Of a stretch of 64,000 nucleotides of DNA, positions 1-8,652 are shown in pieces. Source of the stretch: Lysinibacillus sp. SGAir0095 (lineage in GTDB: Bacteria > Bacillota > Bacilli > Bacillales_A > Planococcaceae). Location: positions 334,001 through 398,000 of the forward strand of contig NZ_CP028083.1 of the NCBI RefSeq assembly GCF_005491425.1, in the 5' to 3' direction. The position numbers and the translations under genes are program-made. The notes beneath the pieces were generated by a model. That model saw only the letters and a program-made list of their open reading frames with translations, did no database searches and was not told the origin of the DNA. Each line of letters opens with the position of its first letter. Within the stretch, counting starts at the first letter, position 1.

Positions 1-344
1 CATTTGGTGAAATTTTAGTGAAGGAATTGGATGGTCCAAGCGAGAAGCCAGGCCGTGGAAGCATACACCATCTCGCGTTACGCGCAAAAGACGATGAGGA
101 ATTAGCCTATTGGGATGAACAAGTAAAAATGCGCGGATTCCGTTCTTCTGGTATTGTAGATCGTTTTTACTTTAAGAGTCTCTATTTTAGGGAGTCCAAT
201 GGCATCCTTTTTGAAATTGCTACTGACGGTCCAGGATTTACAGTCGATGCAGAGGTGAAAAACTTAGGTGAGGAACTAGCTCTACCTCCATTCCTGGAAG
301 ATAGAAGACAAGAGATTGAAAATAAATTAGAACCACTTGATTGA
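1..344 (+). CDS. Ring-cleaving dioxygenase (VOC/glyoxalase fold), C-terminal part only
   Basis: The reading frame is open to the first base of the window, so this is the 3' end of a longer gene; about 113 residues are visible. The segment holds an HHLALR strand and a FRESNGILFEIATDGPGF stretch. Both are typical of the last half of extradiol/ring-cleaving dioxygenases of the MhqO/LinE type, where His and Glu of this half-domain contribute to the metal site. Family members are usually about 300-320 residues, with several vicinal-oxygen-chelate modules. They act in the cytoplasm on quinol or catechol compounds. A GTG inside the frame at 18 is not a credible start because conserved sequence continues upstream of it. 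A terminator follows directly, so this is the last gene of its transcript. Confidence 0.75.
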   Translation, partial: FGEILVKELDGPSEKPGRGSIHHLALRAKDDEELAYWDEQVKMRGFRSSGIVDRFYFKSLYFRESNGILFEIATDGPGFTVDAEVKNLGEELALPPFLEDRRQEIENKLEPLD

Positions 345-350
345 TAGATG

Positions 351-387
351 AAGCCGTGCCAAATTTAATTGGTACGGTTTTGCTTCT
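351..387 (+). terminator. Rho-independent terminator
   Basis: An inverted repeat (GCCGTGCCAAATT pairing with AATTGGTACGGT) is followed by a T-rich tail. It closes the dioxygenase transcript. Confidence 0.8.
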
Positions 388-535
388 TATATGGAAATAA
401 GCCTATATGGGCTTTGAAATAATAGTCTTTCATTTAATATGCTAAACCTTAAATATGTATTCGCATATCCTAGTCACATGCTCACACCTTTCTTTTTCTA
501 TTTTCATAGAGTAGGACAAAGGGAGGTGAAAAATA

Positions 536-724
536 ATGTTCTTCTTAATTCTGGCAGTGTCTTTAATAACTTTGGGGCTAGTGATGTATGGTATTGGCAA
601 ATTAACAAAGAGAGGATGGCTGAAACATCTTGCTGTAATTCCGGTTATTGCTGGTATTGTGCTTCTATTAATTGTAGTATACTACTTGTTCACTTTAGGA
701 ACGCTACCTACATCACTAATATAA
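536..724 (+). CDS. Small two-helix membrane protein, unknown function
   Basis: A 62-residue protein with two predicted membrane helices, roughly residues 2-22 and 32-53, joined by a short basic loop (KLTKRGWLKH). The start ATG lies 7 bases after a good ribosome binding site (GGGAGGTG), and a terminator follows at once, so the gene is monocistronic. Its composition resembles the many short Bacillales membrane proteins without assigned role. A longer frame at 439-744 overlaps it, but that one has no ribosome binding site at its start and an implausible composition. I do not recognise the family. Confidence 0.65.
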   Translation: MFFLILAVSLITLGLVMYGIGKLTKRGWLKHLAVIPVIAGIVLLLIVVYYLFTLGTLPTSLI

Positions 725-734
725 GAGGAATAGT

Positions 735-775
735 GAAAGGGTGACCGTAACAAAATGTTCGGATCACCCTTTTTA
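735..775. terminator. Bidirectional terminator between convergent genes
   Basis: AAAGGGTGA pairs with TCACCCTTT, and there are A/T tracts on both sides. It lies between the small membrane gene and the converging aldo/keto reductase. Confidence 0.8.
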
Positions 776-1711
776 TTATGCCTTGAATAGTGTATCTATC
801 GCTAAAATATCATCATTTGATAGCTGCACATCCAGAGTTTTTAAATTATTCAGCACTTGCTCCGGGTTTTTAGCACCTGGAATGATGGCTGTAACTGCTT
901 CCTGATTCAAGTACCAAGCCAAGACAACATGGGAAACATCTACTCCTTTTTGATGAGCGATATTCCGAACCTGCTCTACTTTCGCTAGATTTTTTGCAAA
1001 AACCTCTTCTTGGAAATAAGGAAGTCTTGTACGGAAATCATTGAAAGTGGACTTCGTTGTATATTTTCCAGTAAGTAAACCAGAAGCTAGTGGGAAGTAG
1101 GGTATGAAAGAAATGTTATTTTCAACTGTATAAGGGAAATAGGTTGATTCAGCTGAACGGCTCAATAAATTATATTCTCCTTGTACAACATCCACATAGC
1201 CATCCTTATTTGCTTCTTTTAATTGTTCAGTTGAGAAATTAGAAACGCCTATAGCACGAATTTTCCCCTCATCCTTTAATTGTTTTAATGTCCCGATTGC
1301 TTCATCCTTAGGTGTAGCTTCATCCGGATAGTGGATATACAGTAAATCGATATAATCAGTTTGAAGACGTTTCAAACTTTTCTCAACTTCACTACGTAAA
1401 AAGGCAGGTGAATTATCGATTACTGTCTGGCCATCCACAAATTTTTGAGCAATCTTTGTTCCGATAATGACATCGTGACGTTTACCGCTTTCTTTTAATA
1501 CTTCAGCAATTAATTCCTCTGAACGTTCGGGTCCATAACTAAAAGCGGTATCGATAAAGTTCATACCGTTATCAATGGATGTCCGGACTAAATCCTTACC
1601 GATCTCCTCATCTAAATTTGGGTATAGATTATGTCCCCCAACAGCATTGGCTCCTAACCCGATAGGATTTACAAAAAGCTCTGATTTTCCTAGTTGAACT
1701 TTATTTACCAA
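776..1711 (-). CDS. Aldo/keto reductase
   Basis: An NAD(P)H-dependent oxidoreductase of 311 residues with a TIM-barrel fold, acting on aldehydes and ketones in the cytoplasm. The catalytic tetrad is visible as Asp54 and Tyr59 (DTAFSYG), Lys86 (IIGTKIA) and His127 (YIHYPD). The late SNFS and [10 protein letters not shown] segments contact the cofactor in the family. Length is normal. The start is TTG, preceded by AGAAGGGTG. It looks like the YccK/IolS group of Bacillus general reductases; the physiological substrate cannot be told from sequence. No partner genes adjoin it; upstream is a repeat-filled intergenic region of about 1 kb. Confidence 0.9.
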   Translation of the reverse strand: MVNKVQLGKSELFVNPIGLGANAVGGHNLYPNLDEEIGKDLVRTSIDNGMNFIDTAFSYGPERSEELIAEVLKESGKRHDVIIGTKIAQKFVDGQTVIDNSPAFLRSEVEKSLKRLQTDYIDLLYIHYPDEATPKDEAIGTLKQLKDEGKIRAIGVSNFSTEQLKEANKDGYVDVVQGEYNLLSRSAESTYFPYTVENNISFIPYFPLASGLLTGKYTTKSTFNDFRTRLPYFQEEVFAKNLAKVEQVRNIAHQKGVDVSHVVLAWYLNQEAVTAIIPGAKNPEQVLNNLKTLDVQLSNDDILAIDTLFKA

Positions 1712-1986
1712 GATAGCACCCTTCTTTCTTAAATTTTTTTATTATCTTAAGCAGATCTTGTTAGTAGATTGTTAGATTTCTAAAGTTCATTTTAACCATT
1801 TTATTCCATAAAATAAACTAATCAGATTCGAAAGAGGAGTTCAGAAATAATGCTTTTCCTTTAAAGGTGTCGATTTTGGTGGATTAATGGTAGCTTGAAA
1901 ACACATCCGAATTGTAGTGCGGAAATTTAGTTCGATGAAATTTTATGGCTTCATAGATGTTGGTGTAATAACACGCAGTATTCAAA

Positions 1987-2475
1987 TTTTTGTCAACCTT
2001 GGTTGACGAATAGGCTAAATTTGTAAGGGCTAATTGTCGATATGTGAAACTAATTTTAAAATTTTATAAAGAAAGCGATTTAATAGTAGGGAAATTTACA
2101 TGACCAATCCCAAAGTATAGTTAATAAGCTTCAATGGTCTGGAATTTTTGTCAACCTTATTGACGATATTGTTATATGAATAAAATCCTCATGTCGATTA
2201 GGGTAGGAAAGATAATTAATCTATTGTTATAGTTATTAGAATTGTGGGTTTTTAAAAGCGAGTTCATTTATAGTTGACCTAATTAAGGTGGGTGACGGAA
2301 TTTTTGTCAACCTTGTTGACGGTATAACTATAGTAGAAAATAAAATTGTCGAGAAAGAGAAACTATTATTTAATTTACTAACATACTAAAAGTTAAAGTA
2401 GGAAATATGAATAGCTCCCTTTCTAGGTTGATATATTAAATCGAGGTGCTGGAATTTTTGTCAACCTGGTTTACC
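1987..2475 (-). repeat. Cluster of four ~157-bp repeat units, minus orientation
   Basis: The space from 1712 to 2708 has no credible gene. It holds four copies of a conserved core, GTCAACCTTG plus TTGAC, at 1992, 2150, 2306 and 2460, spaced 158, 156 and 154 bases. Each core is preceded by GGAATTTTT or a close variant. The DNA between cores is diverged but shares landmarks at similar offsets (TGTCGA about 35 bases on, a GTAGGRAA stretch, a purine-rich block before the next core). So the unit is a degenerate tandem repeat, not just a scattered 15-mer. The core is an imperfect palindrome (GTCAACC-TT-GGTTGAC in the first copy). Related copies in the other orientation occur at 4762-5108 and 8554. 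Confidence 0.75.
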
Positions 2476-2708
2476 AAAAAAGTATATTATTGATAGTTGT
2501 GTGTCGTATGATGGCATTTAAAATATCCATTGCTGATAAAAAATGAATAGCTAAAAACAATTCGACATTATTAAAAGTTCAATGCTAGAGGCATGTAATT
2601 AGATTTATTGTCCATTATTTCTTACAATGAAACTAATTCCGATAGCATTGATATGTTTTTTGTATGGACCATATCTGGGGATGCTTATAGAGAAGGGAGT
2701 CTTCAAAG

Positions 2709-3704
2709 ATGAAATTAAGTGTATTAGATCAAGCACCAATAACGAGCGGGAATACCGCATCAGATGCTTTAGCAAAAGCAGTAGAATTGGCGGTTGTGGC
2801 AGAGGAGTTAGGCTATGAGCGAATTTGGATGGCTGAGCATCACAACACAAAGGGGTTTGCTAGCTCAGCACCAGAAATTACAGCTTCGTATATTGCAGCT
2901 AAAACCAATCGAATTCGAGTAGGCACTGGTGGAACAATGATTATGCACTATTCTCCATATAAAATTGCTGAAGTGTTTAAAACATTAAGTGCACTAGCGC
3001 CGGGCCGAATAGATTTCGGAGCAGGCAGGGCTCCTGGGGGCGATAATTACGCCATGTATGCATTAGCTGAAGGACGCCAACCACAAGTAAATAATTTGTA
3101 TGAAAAGCTGCAATGGACTTTGGATTTTTTAAATGAACAAGCACCACAAAATCCATATTATCAAAGAGTGATTGCTTCACCTTCTAATATCGTTCTTCCA
3201 CAAAGCTGGTTACTTGGTTCAAGCGGAAATAGTGCTGTACAAGCTGGGAAAATGGGATTGGGTTACTCCTATGTCCAATTCTTTAATGGCTATATGAATA
3301 AAAAGGTGTTTGATGCCTATAAATCGAACTTTATTCCATCACCATTTATGGAGAAGCCTGAAATAATCGTATCCTATTTTGTAACCGTTGCAGAGAGTAG
3401 GGAAGAAGCTGAGTATCAAGCAAAGCCGGCTGATATTGCTCGGCTTTTATTTAATCGAGGACAGGTAGATTTACTGAGAATGACCCCGGAAGAAGCAAAG
3501 GATTATCCATTAACCGAAATGGATCGTATGTGGATTGAGGAAAACAGAAACCAACACTTCGTTGGTACACCTCAAGAAGTAGCAGACCTATTACTACAAG
3601 AACAAGAAGAATACGGGTTTGATGAAGCGATGATTTGTACAATCCCACATTCACAAGATGCAAGATTGAATGTGTACCGTTTGTTAGCGAAGGAATTAAT
3701 GTAA
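2709..3704 (+). CDS. Luciferase-like (LLM class) flavin-dependent oxidoreductase
   Basis: A 331-residue member of the bacterial luciferase-like superfamily, of the group close to Bacillus YvbT-type proteins. These use reduced FMN or F420-like flavins to oxidise small substrates. Visible signatures are MKLSVLDQAPI at the N-terminus, the ERIWMAEHHN strand-loop near residue 45, the RVGTGGTMIMHYSPYKIAE segment near 75-95 and the GRIDFGAGRAPG motif near 105. The start ATG follows AGAAGGGAG. It is monocistronic with a terminator right behind. The gene stands between the two oppositely oriented repeat clusters, together with the two minus-strand genes that follow. Substrate unknown. Confidence 0.85.
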   Translation: MKLSVLDQAPITSGNTASDALAKAVELAVVAEELGYERIWMAEHHNTKGFASSAPEITASYIAAKTNRIRVGTGGTMIMHYSPYKIAEVFKTLSALAPGRIDFGAGRAPGGDNYAMYALAEGRQPQVNNLYEKLQWTLDFLNEQAPQNPYYQRVIASPSNIVLPQSWLLGSSGNSAVQAGKMGLGYSYVQFFNGYMNKKVFDAYKSNFIPSPFMEKPEIIVSYFVTVAESREEAEYQAKPADIARLLFNRGQVDLLRMTPEEAKDYPLTEMDRMWIEENRNQHFVGTPQEVADLLLQEQEEYGFDEAMICTIPHSQDARLNVYRLLAKELM

Positions 3705-3715
3705 GGTGATCATAT

Positions 3716-3752
3716 TGAAACACTTGGATGACATCAATCCAAGTGTTTTTGT
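3716..3752 (+). terminator. Rho-independent terminator
   Basis: AACACTTGGAT and ATCCAAGTGTT form a perfect stem with a short loop and a T tract. It ends the luciferase-like gene. Confidence 0.85.
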
Positions 3753-3769
3753 TACGCAATTTTTGATTT

Positions 3770-3982
3770 TTACATTTTCCCTTTTTTAATCCATGTCCAG
3801 ATTCGATAGCTGCCAAATAAAGAGACGGATAAAAGCAAAAACAACATAACGAAATAGATTGAAAGCCTATGTATCTCTTCTAATCCTTTCAAATTACTTA
3901 TTACAAAGAACGTTAGACCAAAAGCCATTAAGTAACAAAATACGTTAGGAATAATCCAAGCTAGTCTTAACTTTCTATTCAA
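3770..3982 (-). CDS. Small two-helix membrane protein, unknown function
   Basis: About 70 residues with two hydrophobic helices (around IIPNVFCYLMAFGLTFFVI and the SIYFVMLFLLLSVSLF stretch) and a basic C-terminal tail (WIKKGKM). I place the start at TTG 3982 because GAAAGAGGTG sits five bases before it. An ATG at 4027 is in frame but would overlap the upstream gene by 26 bases and has no ribosome binding site. It lies immediately downstream of the DUF2441-like gene on the same strand, probably in one transcript. No known family recognised. Confidence 0.55.
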   Translation of the reverse strand: MNRKLRLAWIIPNVFCYLMAFGLTFFVISNLKGLEEIHRLSIYFVMLFLLLSVSLFGSYRIWTWIKKGKM

Positions 3983-4001
3983 ATAGACACCTCTTTCATA
4001 A

Positions 4002-4592
4002 TTAGTTGAATTGGTGTAAAATTTCAACCACTTCGATTTTTCCGTTAATCAAAAGTTCAGGGAGGTTGTTTTGCACATTCCCTTTCCAGTACGCTCGAGC
4101 TTGCTCGAATTTTTTATCAAAAGGAGCACCATCTTCCTTTGGTAGAAGGTTTCCATCACCTTCGAAACAGTCTCCGATTACATTTAATTTAACAATTTGC
4201 AAGACCTTTCGTTTATAAAAGGTAAATAAATCTTTCCATTTCAAAGCATCTTCATAGGTTTTGGCTGCATATAAACAACTTAGTCTTGAAGGGTATTCAG
4301 GATATTCTTGTCGTCTTACCATTTCGACGATCAATTCTCTTATCGCTCGAATAGTTTTACTTGTATACTTCATAGCAACATCAGTGTCTTCTTTATTTAG
4401 GTGCAGACCTTCAATTGTATGTTGATTTTGTAGAATCTGAAAAAAATCTTCACCTTTGGAATTCAATTGTTCACCTTCGAAAAAGAAATGATAGAGGGTA
4501 TTATATTGGTTTTGGTCAAAGTTAATTACTTGCCCTAGCTTCATTTCTTTTCTTGTGACTACATGGTATACGAAAAATCCGCTCTCTTTCAA
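4002..4592 (-). CDS. DUF2441-like protein
   Basis: A 196-residue soluble protein. The N-terminal [18 protein letters not shown] and the following hydrophilic alpha-helical body resemble the uncharacterised DUF2441 family of Bacillales, which is assigned from memory and should be checked. There is no signal peptide or membrane helix. A central [18 protein letters not shown] segment and a late EQARAYWKG segment look like conserved family features. The start is TTG with GGAGGG eight bases before it. It is followed by a small membrane protein gene. No biochemical role can be inferred. Confidence 0.6.
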   Translation of the reverse strand: MKESGFFVYHVVTRKEMKLGQVINFDQNQYNTLYHFFFEGEQLNSKGEDFFQILQNQHTIEGLHLNKEDTDVAMKYTSKTIRAIRELIVEMVRRQEYPEYPSRLSCLYAAKTYEDALKWKDLFTFYKRKVLQIVKLNVIGDCFEGDGNLLPKEDGAPFDKKFEQARAYWKGNVQNNLPELLINGKIEVVEILHQFN

Positions 4593-4761
4593 AAGTAGCC
4601 CTCCAATCCTGAATTTCCATTTTTGAATTATACTGGTTCAGAGAAGTTGATGATAGAGTTATTTAGTGTGTGAGGGGAGGGGGATATGATCATTAACTAT
4701 ATATGTAAGCATATAAATTCCCTTTACATTACCAGTATTAATATTGAAAGAAAGTTATTTC

Positions 4762-5118
4762 GTAAACAAGGTTGACGAAAATCTTGAGGGGTGGGGTGAT
4801 AATGCCAATGATTACGTTCATTTTGGAATCTACCGGTTTGAAAATGCTTTAGTAATAGAACAATATAAGGAGATCCTATTTCAAGAGATGAATGGGCGTT
4901 CTTGTTATAGTGAGAGAGCATTCTTGTAAACAAGGTTGACGAAAATTCCGTAGGGTAGATTGATTCTATCAGCTCTGAAGGGGAGAAGTTTTGATTTTAG
5001 ATTGAGAATATTAGTTTGGTAGTAGAATTTTTTCTAACATTCGATTTGAAGCTAGAGCTTGAAGAGCTTTTATTATAGAAATAAATCTTTAACGTAAACA
5101 AGGTTGACGAAGAAAACC
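4762..5118 (+). repeat. Cluster of three ~165-bp repeat units, plus orientation
   Basis: Three cores GTAAACAAGGTTGACGA start at 4762, 4926 and 5094 (spacing 164 and 168). They are followed by AAATCTTGAGGGGT, AAATTCCGTAGGGT and AGAAAACCTAGGGT, so homology extends past the core. Reverse-complementing the cluster at 1987-2475 gives the same core followed by AAAAATTCC, so the two clusters are the same family in opposite orientation. The rest of 4593-5237 holds no credible gene; a 61-codon frame at 4744-4929 spans one whole unit and is a by-product. Confidence 0.75.
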
Positions 5119-5237
5119 TAGGGTGAAGTTATTTAAATAACGATGAAAGCGTGTAACAAAATAGTAGGTTATTTTATTTTGTTATTTGAATATAAAAGTG
5201 GCCTACTTTCCTTAGTAAGCAAATGTAATCATCCAAT

Positions 5238-5291
5238 AAAAAGCATCTCCAGTTGTTAAACAAACTTAACAAGCTGAAAATGCTTTTTATT
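5238..5291 (-). terminator. Terminator of the siderophore permease operon
   Basis: A long stem: AAAAAGCAT/ATGCTTTTT outside, and CAGTTGTTAA with TTAACAAGCTG inside. On the minus strand a T tract follows. It ends the two-permease operon. Confidence 0.85.
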
Positions 5292-6314
5292 TTATCTTCC
5301 CTTTATTAACAAATACATAAAATAAGGTGCCCCGATAAGCGATACAATTAAGCCCACTGGAATCTCGGCAGGAGCCATAAACATTCTTCCGAGAGTGTCT
5401 GCGAGTAGTAAGAATAATGCTCCTGCTAGAGCTGTTAGAGGAATCAGCCTTTTGTGATTTGCTCCAACAAGTCTACGGACGATTTGTGGGATGATTAAAC
5501 CTAAAAATGTAATGCCTCCTCCAACTGCTACACATGTCCCGGCTAAGATTACCGCAATGCTTAAAAGGAGTCGACGCTCACGTTCGATTTTCATTCCTAA
5601 TCCAATACCTATCGAGTCGTTTAGATTTAGGATATTTAAATAGTTTGATTTATAAATGGCAAGAGGGATAAAGACAAAAATCCAGGGACATAAAGCTAAC
5701 ACATATGTCCAATTTGTTCCCCAAATGCTGCCGGAAATCCAAACTAAAGCAGCTGTAAAATCCGCTGGCTCCATTTTCATTTGAAAAATAATTAGTCCTG
5801 CATTGAAGGCGGCGTTCACACCAATACCAACTAAAAGCAAGCGCGAAATGGTAACGGATCGATTTTTCATCGAAAAGAAATAGATGAAAATTGCGGCCAA
5901 AAACGCTCCGACTAAAGCAGTAAGCGGCATGATAAAAATCGCTAATGGACCTGAAAAGAATGCAGTCCCTTGGAAGAAGAACATATAGAGTACAACTGCC
6001 AAGCCTGCTCCAGCATTAATTCCAAGAATACCTGGGTCAGCTATCGGATTTTTTGTTACGCCTTGCAAGATAGCGCCAGATACAGCAATTCCCGCACCTA
6101 CTAATAATGCAATCACAATTCGCGGCAGTCGGAACTGGAGAATTGTCAGCTCATTTGCAGCAGTGCCGTTCCCAGTTAACGTTGCGTACACTTCAGAAAT
6201 AGGAATATGTATATACCCTGCATTAATGCTGAATAATACAAGGGCAATGATTAGTATCAAAAATAATGTCATGTAACTTGTAAATTTTCGTGAATTGATC
6301 CGTTGTGAGTTCAA
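5292..6314 (-). CDS. Iron-siderophore ABC transporter permease (FecCD family)
   Basis: A 340-residue integral membrane permease of the BtuC/FecCD/FhuB family with many hydrophobic helices. It has the family loop GAILQGVTKNPIADPGILGINAGAG (residues about 80-105) and the GGGITFLGLIIPQIVRRLVG segment that docks the ATPase near residue 265. It starts at TTG, overlapping the stop codon of the upstream permease (TTGA), so the two are translationally coupled and probably form a heterodimeric channel. It corresponds to B. subtilis YfhA in arrangement. A hydroxamate (schizokinen-type) siderophore is the likely cargo by analogy with YfiY/YfiZ/YfhA. Confidence 0.88.
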   Translation of the reverse strand: MNSQRINSRKFTSYMTLFLILIIALVLFSINAGYIHIPISEVYATLTGNGTAANELTILQFRLPRIVIALLVGAGIAVSGAILQGVTKNPIADPGILGINAGAGLAVVLYMFFFQGTAFFSGPLAIFIMPLTALVGAFLAAIFIYFFSMKNRSVTISRLLLVGIGVNAAFNAGLIIFQMKMEPADFTAALVWISGSIWGTNWTYVLALCPWIFVFIPLAIYKSNYLNILNLNDSIGIGLGMKIERERRLLLSIAVILAGTCVAVGGGITFLGLIIPQIVRRLVGANHKRLIPLTALAGALFLLLADTLGRMFMAPAEIPVGLIVSLIGAPYFMYLLIKGR

Positions 6315-7357
6315 TTTAAAGTTCTCCCTTCTTTTCTAGCTAAGTAAAGAAAGAAAGGTACACCAACTAGAGCTGTGATTGCTCCAACGGGTGTTTCAAA
6401 TGGAGGATTTACCATTCGCCCAACAATATCAGCTCCTAGAAGTAATAGCCCTCCTAGAATGGCTGAGCATGGAATGATAAAACGGTAATCCAGACCGACA
6501 AAGAAACGTGTAATATGTGGAATGACTAAACCGACAAATCCAATCATACCAGCAATGGAAACAGCCGCTCCAGTTAATATTAAGACAGTAATTGTACCGA
6601 ATAATTGTATACGAGTTGTATTTTGCCCTAAACCTTTGGCAATATCCTCTCCCAGGCTCAATACTGTAATGGATCGAGACAAGAATATGGCCAATACTAA
6701 ACCTATACCAATAGCGGGAAAAGCAAAGGTTAAATGATGCATTTGAATACTAGAAACCCCACCAGCATAGAAAAAGCTAATATCTTTAGCGATATCAAAT
6801 CGAATACTAATGATGGTCGATAGCGAGGTTAGTAAGGATGTTATTGCCGAACCTGCTAATACTAAGCGGATAGGAGTAATCCCACCCTTAGCCAACGCAA
6901 CCATGCCAAATACTAAAAATGCACCTACACCAGCTCCTATAAACGAAAAAAGTATAAGTGATTGATATGGCAGGGATGGTAGAATGGCCATAGCAAGTGA
7001 AAGTACAAAGGAAGATCCAGCTGTAACGCCCATGATAGAAGGGGAAGCAAGCGGATTTTTCGTCATACCTTGCATAATGGCACCTGAAACTGCTAATGCT
7101 GCACCTACAGCAATTGCTGCAATGGCACGCGGAATTCGCAACTCTCTGATAATCACATGCTGGGAGTTGCTATCATCAAAGTGAAAAATACTTTCAACAA
7201 TGGTAGCGACATTGATGGAGCTAGCCCCATATAAGATTGACGTAATGCCAAGGAATATAAGTGATAAGATACCCACACATCCAAGTATCAATGAAACATA
7301 GGGTTTTCCTTTTAAGGTGTTATGTAAATGTTGAGATATCTTTTTTGGCTGAGCCAT
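6311..7357 (-). CDS. Iron-siderophore ABC transporter permease (FecCD family)
   Basis: A 348-residue permease, first gene of the minus-strand operon, with the same signature loops as its partner (GAIMQGMTKNPLASPSIMGVTAGSS near residues 95-120 and SIAGMIGFVGLVIPHITRFFVG near 270-290). It corresponds to YfiZ in the Bacillus yfiZ-yfhA operon. It is divergently transcribed from the binding-protein gene, with a perfect Fur box between them, so iron limitation should derepress both directions. No ATPase gene is present in this locus. In B. subtilis the corresponding system borrows YusV, and a shared ATPase is the simplest expectation here. Confidence 0.88.
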   Translation of the reverse strand: MAQPKKISQHLHNTLKGKPYVSLILGCVGILSLIFLGITSILYGASSINVATIVESIFHFDDSNSQHVIIRELRIPRAIAAIAVGAALAVSGAIMQGMTKNPLASPSIMGVTAGSSFVLSLAMAILPSLPYQSLILFSFIGAGVGAFLVFGMVALAKGGITPIRLVLAGSAITSLLTSLSTIISIRFDIAKDISFFYAGGVSSIQMHHLTFAFPAIGIGLVLAIFLSRSITVLSLGEDIAKGLGQNTTRIQLFGTITVLILTGAAVSIAGMIGFVGLVIPHITRFFVGLDYRFIIPCSAILGGLLLLGADIVGRMVNPPFETPVGAITALVGVPFFLYLARKEGRTLN

Positions 7358-7431
7358 ACTTAAAAGCCTACTTTCTTTATACCTATATGAAAAATTGTTG
7401 ACTATCTTGATTATTTAGCATTTAATATAAA

Positions 7432-7446
7432 TGATAATCATTATCA
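7432..7446. promoter_or_regulatory. Fur box in the divergent promoter region
   Basis: TGATAATCATTATCA is a perfect 7-1-7 inverted repeat, matching the classical Fur box of Bacillus. It sits between the divergent permease operon and the binding lipoprotein gene and would allow one repressor to control both. Confidence 0.92.
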
Positions 7447-7493
7447 ATGAGTAAAACCAAACTAAATTTTAACATATTATCAGGAGGATTAAA

Positions 7494-8486
7494 ATGGGCA
7501 TTTTCTTTAAATCAACTAAGCCTTTAAAAATAGTATCTTTTGGTGTTTTGGCGTTAGCCTTAGCTGCATGTGGAGATAAAGCTGAAGAAACACCAAAGAC
7601 AGATGATTCAAATACAGCTGAAGTATCGACGGAAAAAGCAGGATCAGAAACTCGTACTCTTACTGATGCTTTAGGAAACAAAGTTGAAGTACCTGGCAAT
7701 CCACAACGTGTCATAGCATCCTATTTGGAAGATCCATTATTAGCCCTAGGGGTTACACCTATCGCACAATGGTCGGTAAAAGATGGGTCAAGTACTCAAC
7801 GCTACTTACAGGATTATCTAAAAGATGTTGACTTAATCAATCACGATCTTCCTTTTGAAGAAGTACAAAGCTTTGAGCCAGATTTAATCATTATGGACTC
7901 AGCTAGCATGGTAGAGGGCGGAAAGTATGCTCAATACAGTGCGATTGCTCCTACATATGTTATTGGAGCTGAGTTAAATAATGATTGGAGAGAAGAGCTT
8001 AAAACAGTAGGTAGCATCTTTGCAATGGAAGATAAAGCGGAAGAAGTAATCTCTGATTACGAAACAAAAGCGGAAGAAGCAAAAGCTCAAATTGAAGAAA
8101 AAGTTGGCCAAAAGTCAGCTGCTGCTATTTGGTTAGTAGGAGGAAGCTTCTTTGTCGTAAATCAAGAGCTATCAAGTGGCGATGTACTTTATAATGATTT
8201 AGGATTTAAAGTGCCGGCAGTCGTAGAGGAAATTTCAGCTAACGCCGAGAACAACTGGAATGCTGTTTCTCTTGAGAAATTAGTTGAGCTGGATGCAGAC
8301 TACTTATTCTTAGTAAACAGTGATGGCAGTGAAAATACAACTTTAAGCGACGCATTGTGGAAAAGCATCCCGGCGGTAAAAGCAGGGAATGTGTATGAAT
8401 TTGGTCCAGAAACTAGCTGGTTATATACAGGTGCGATTGCGAACGGTCAAATTATTGACAATGTTTTAGAAAGTGTAGCGAAATAA
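7494..8486 (+). CDS. Iron-siderophore binding lipoprotein
   Basis: A 330-residue periplasmic-binding-type lipoprotein that captures ferric siderophore at the cell surface. The signal peptide ends in the lipobox LAAC with the lipidated Cys26. A low-complexity acidic/Thr linker follows, then the class III binding-protein fold starting at ETRTLTDALGNKVEVPGNPQRVIAS. The motif FEEVQSFEPDLIIM near residue 125 is characteristic of the FeuA/YfiY/FhuD group. The start ATG follows CAGGAGGATT. Transcription is divergent from the permeases under the shared Fur box. Gene order matches yfiY opposite yfiZ-yfhA, so a hydroxamate siderophore such as schizokinen is likely but not shown. Confidence 0.88.
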   Translation: MGIFFKSTKPLKIVSFGVLALALAACGDKAEETPKTDDSNTAEVSTEKAGSETRTLTDALGNKVEVPGNPQRVIASYLEDPLLALGVTPIAQWSVKDGSSTQRYLQDYLKDVDLINHDLPFEEVQSFEPDLIIMDSASMVEGGKYAQYSAIAPTYVIGAELNNDWREELKTVGSIFAMEDKAEEVISDYETKAEEAKAQIEEKVGQKSAAAIWLVGGSFFVVNQELSSGDVLYNDLGFKVPAVVEEISANAENNWNAVSLEKLVELDADYLFLVNSDGSENTTLSDALWKSIPAVKAGNVYEFGPETSWLYTGAIANGQIIDNVLESVAK

Positions 8487-8490
8487 CAAA

Positions 8491-8535
8491 TGAAAAGTAC
8501 TTGCTGGAATCAATCCGGACAAGTACTTTTTGTTT
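8491..8535 (+). terminator. Rho-independent terminator
   Basis: AAAAGTACTTG pairs with CAAGTACTTTT, followed by a T-rich tail. It closes the binding-protein transcript. Confidence 0.85.
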
Positions 8536-8553
8536 TATTGATAAAGCAATTTT

Positions 8554-8575
8554 GTAAATCAAGTTGACAAAAATT
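8554..8575 (+). repeat. Single diverged copy of the GTAAAC-AAG-GTTGAC repeat core
   Basis: GTAAATCAAGTTGACAAAAATT matches the plus-orientation core of the cluster at 4762-5118 with a few changes, including the trailing AAAAATT. No second copy lies 150-170 bases to either side. Confidence 0.55.
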
Positions 8576-8652
8576 TGAAATACTAGAATTATCATATCAA
8601 GTCTCATTAATCGTCTTTTTTTAAAATGGAAATGTATTTTGTTATTGTAAAA

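Noticed and set aside
439-744. 101-codon plus-strand frame over the small membrane protein
   Set aside because: No ribosome site at its start, odd composition (Cys/Asn/Tyr rich), and it overlaps a shorter frame that has a good site and two clear helices.
1987-2475. CRISPR or integron attC array
   Set aside because: Spacers of ~140 bp are themselves related, the core lacks attC architecture, and there is no integrase or cas gene.
3451-3816. 121-codon minus-strand frame inside the luciferase-like gene
   Set aside because: Antisense shadow of a well-recognised gene, without ribosome site or domain.
4744-4929. 61-codon plus-strand frame in the repeat cluster
   Set aside because: It runs from one repeat core to the next and is explained by the repeat; no ribosome site.
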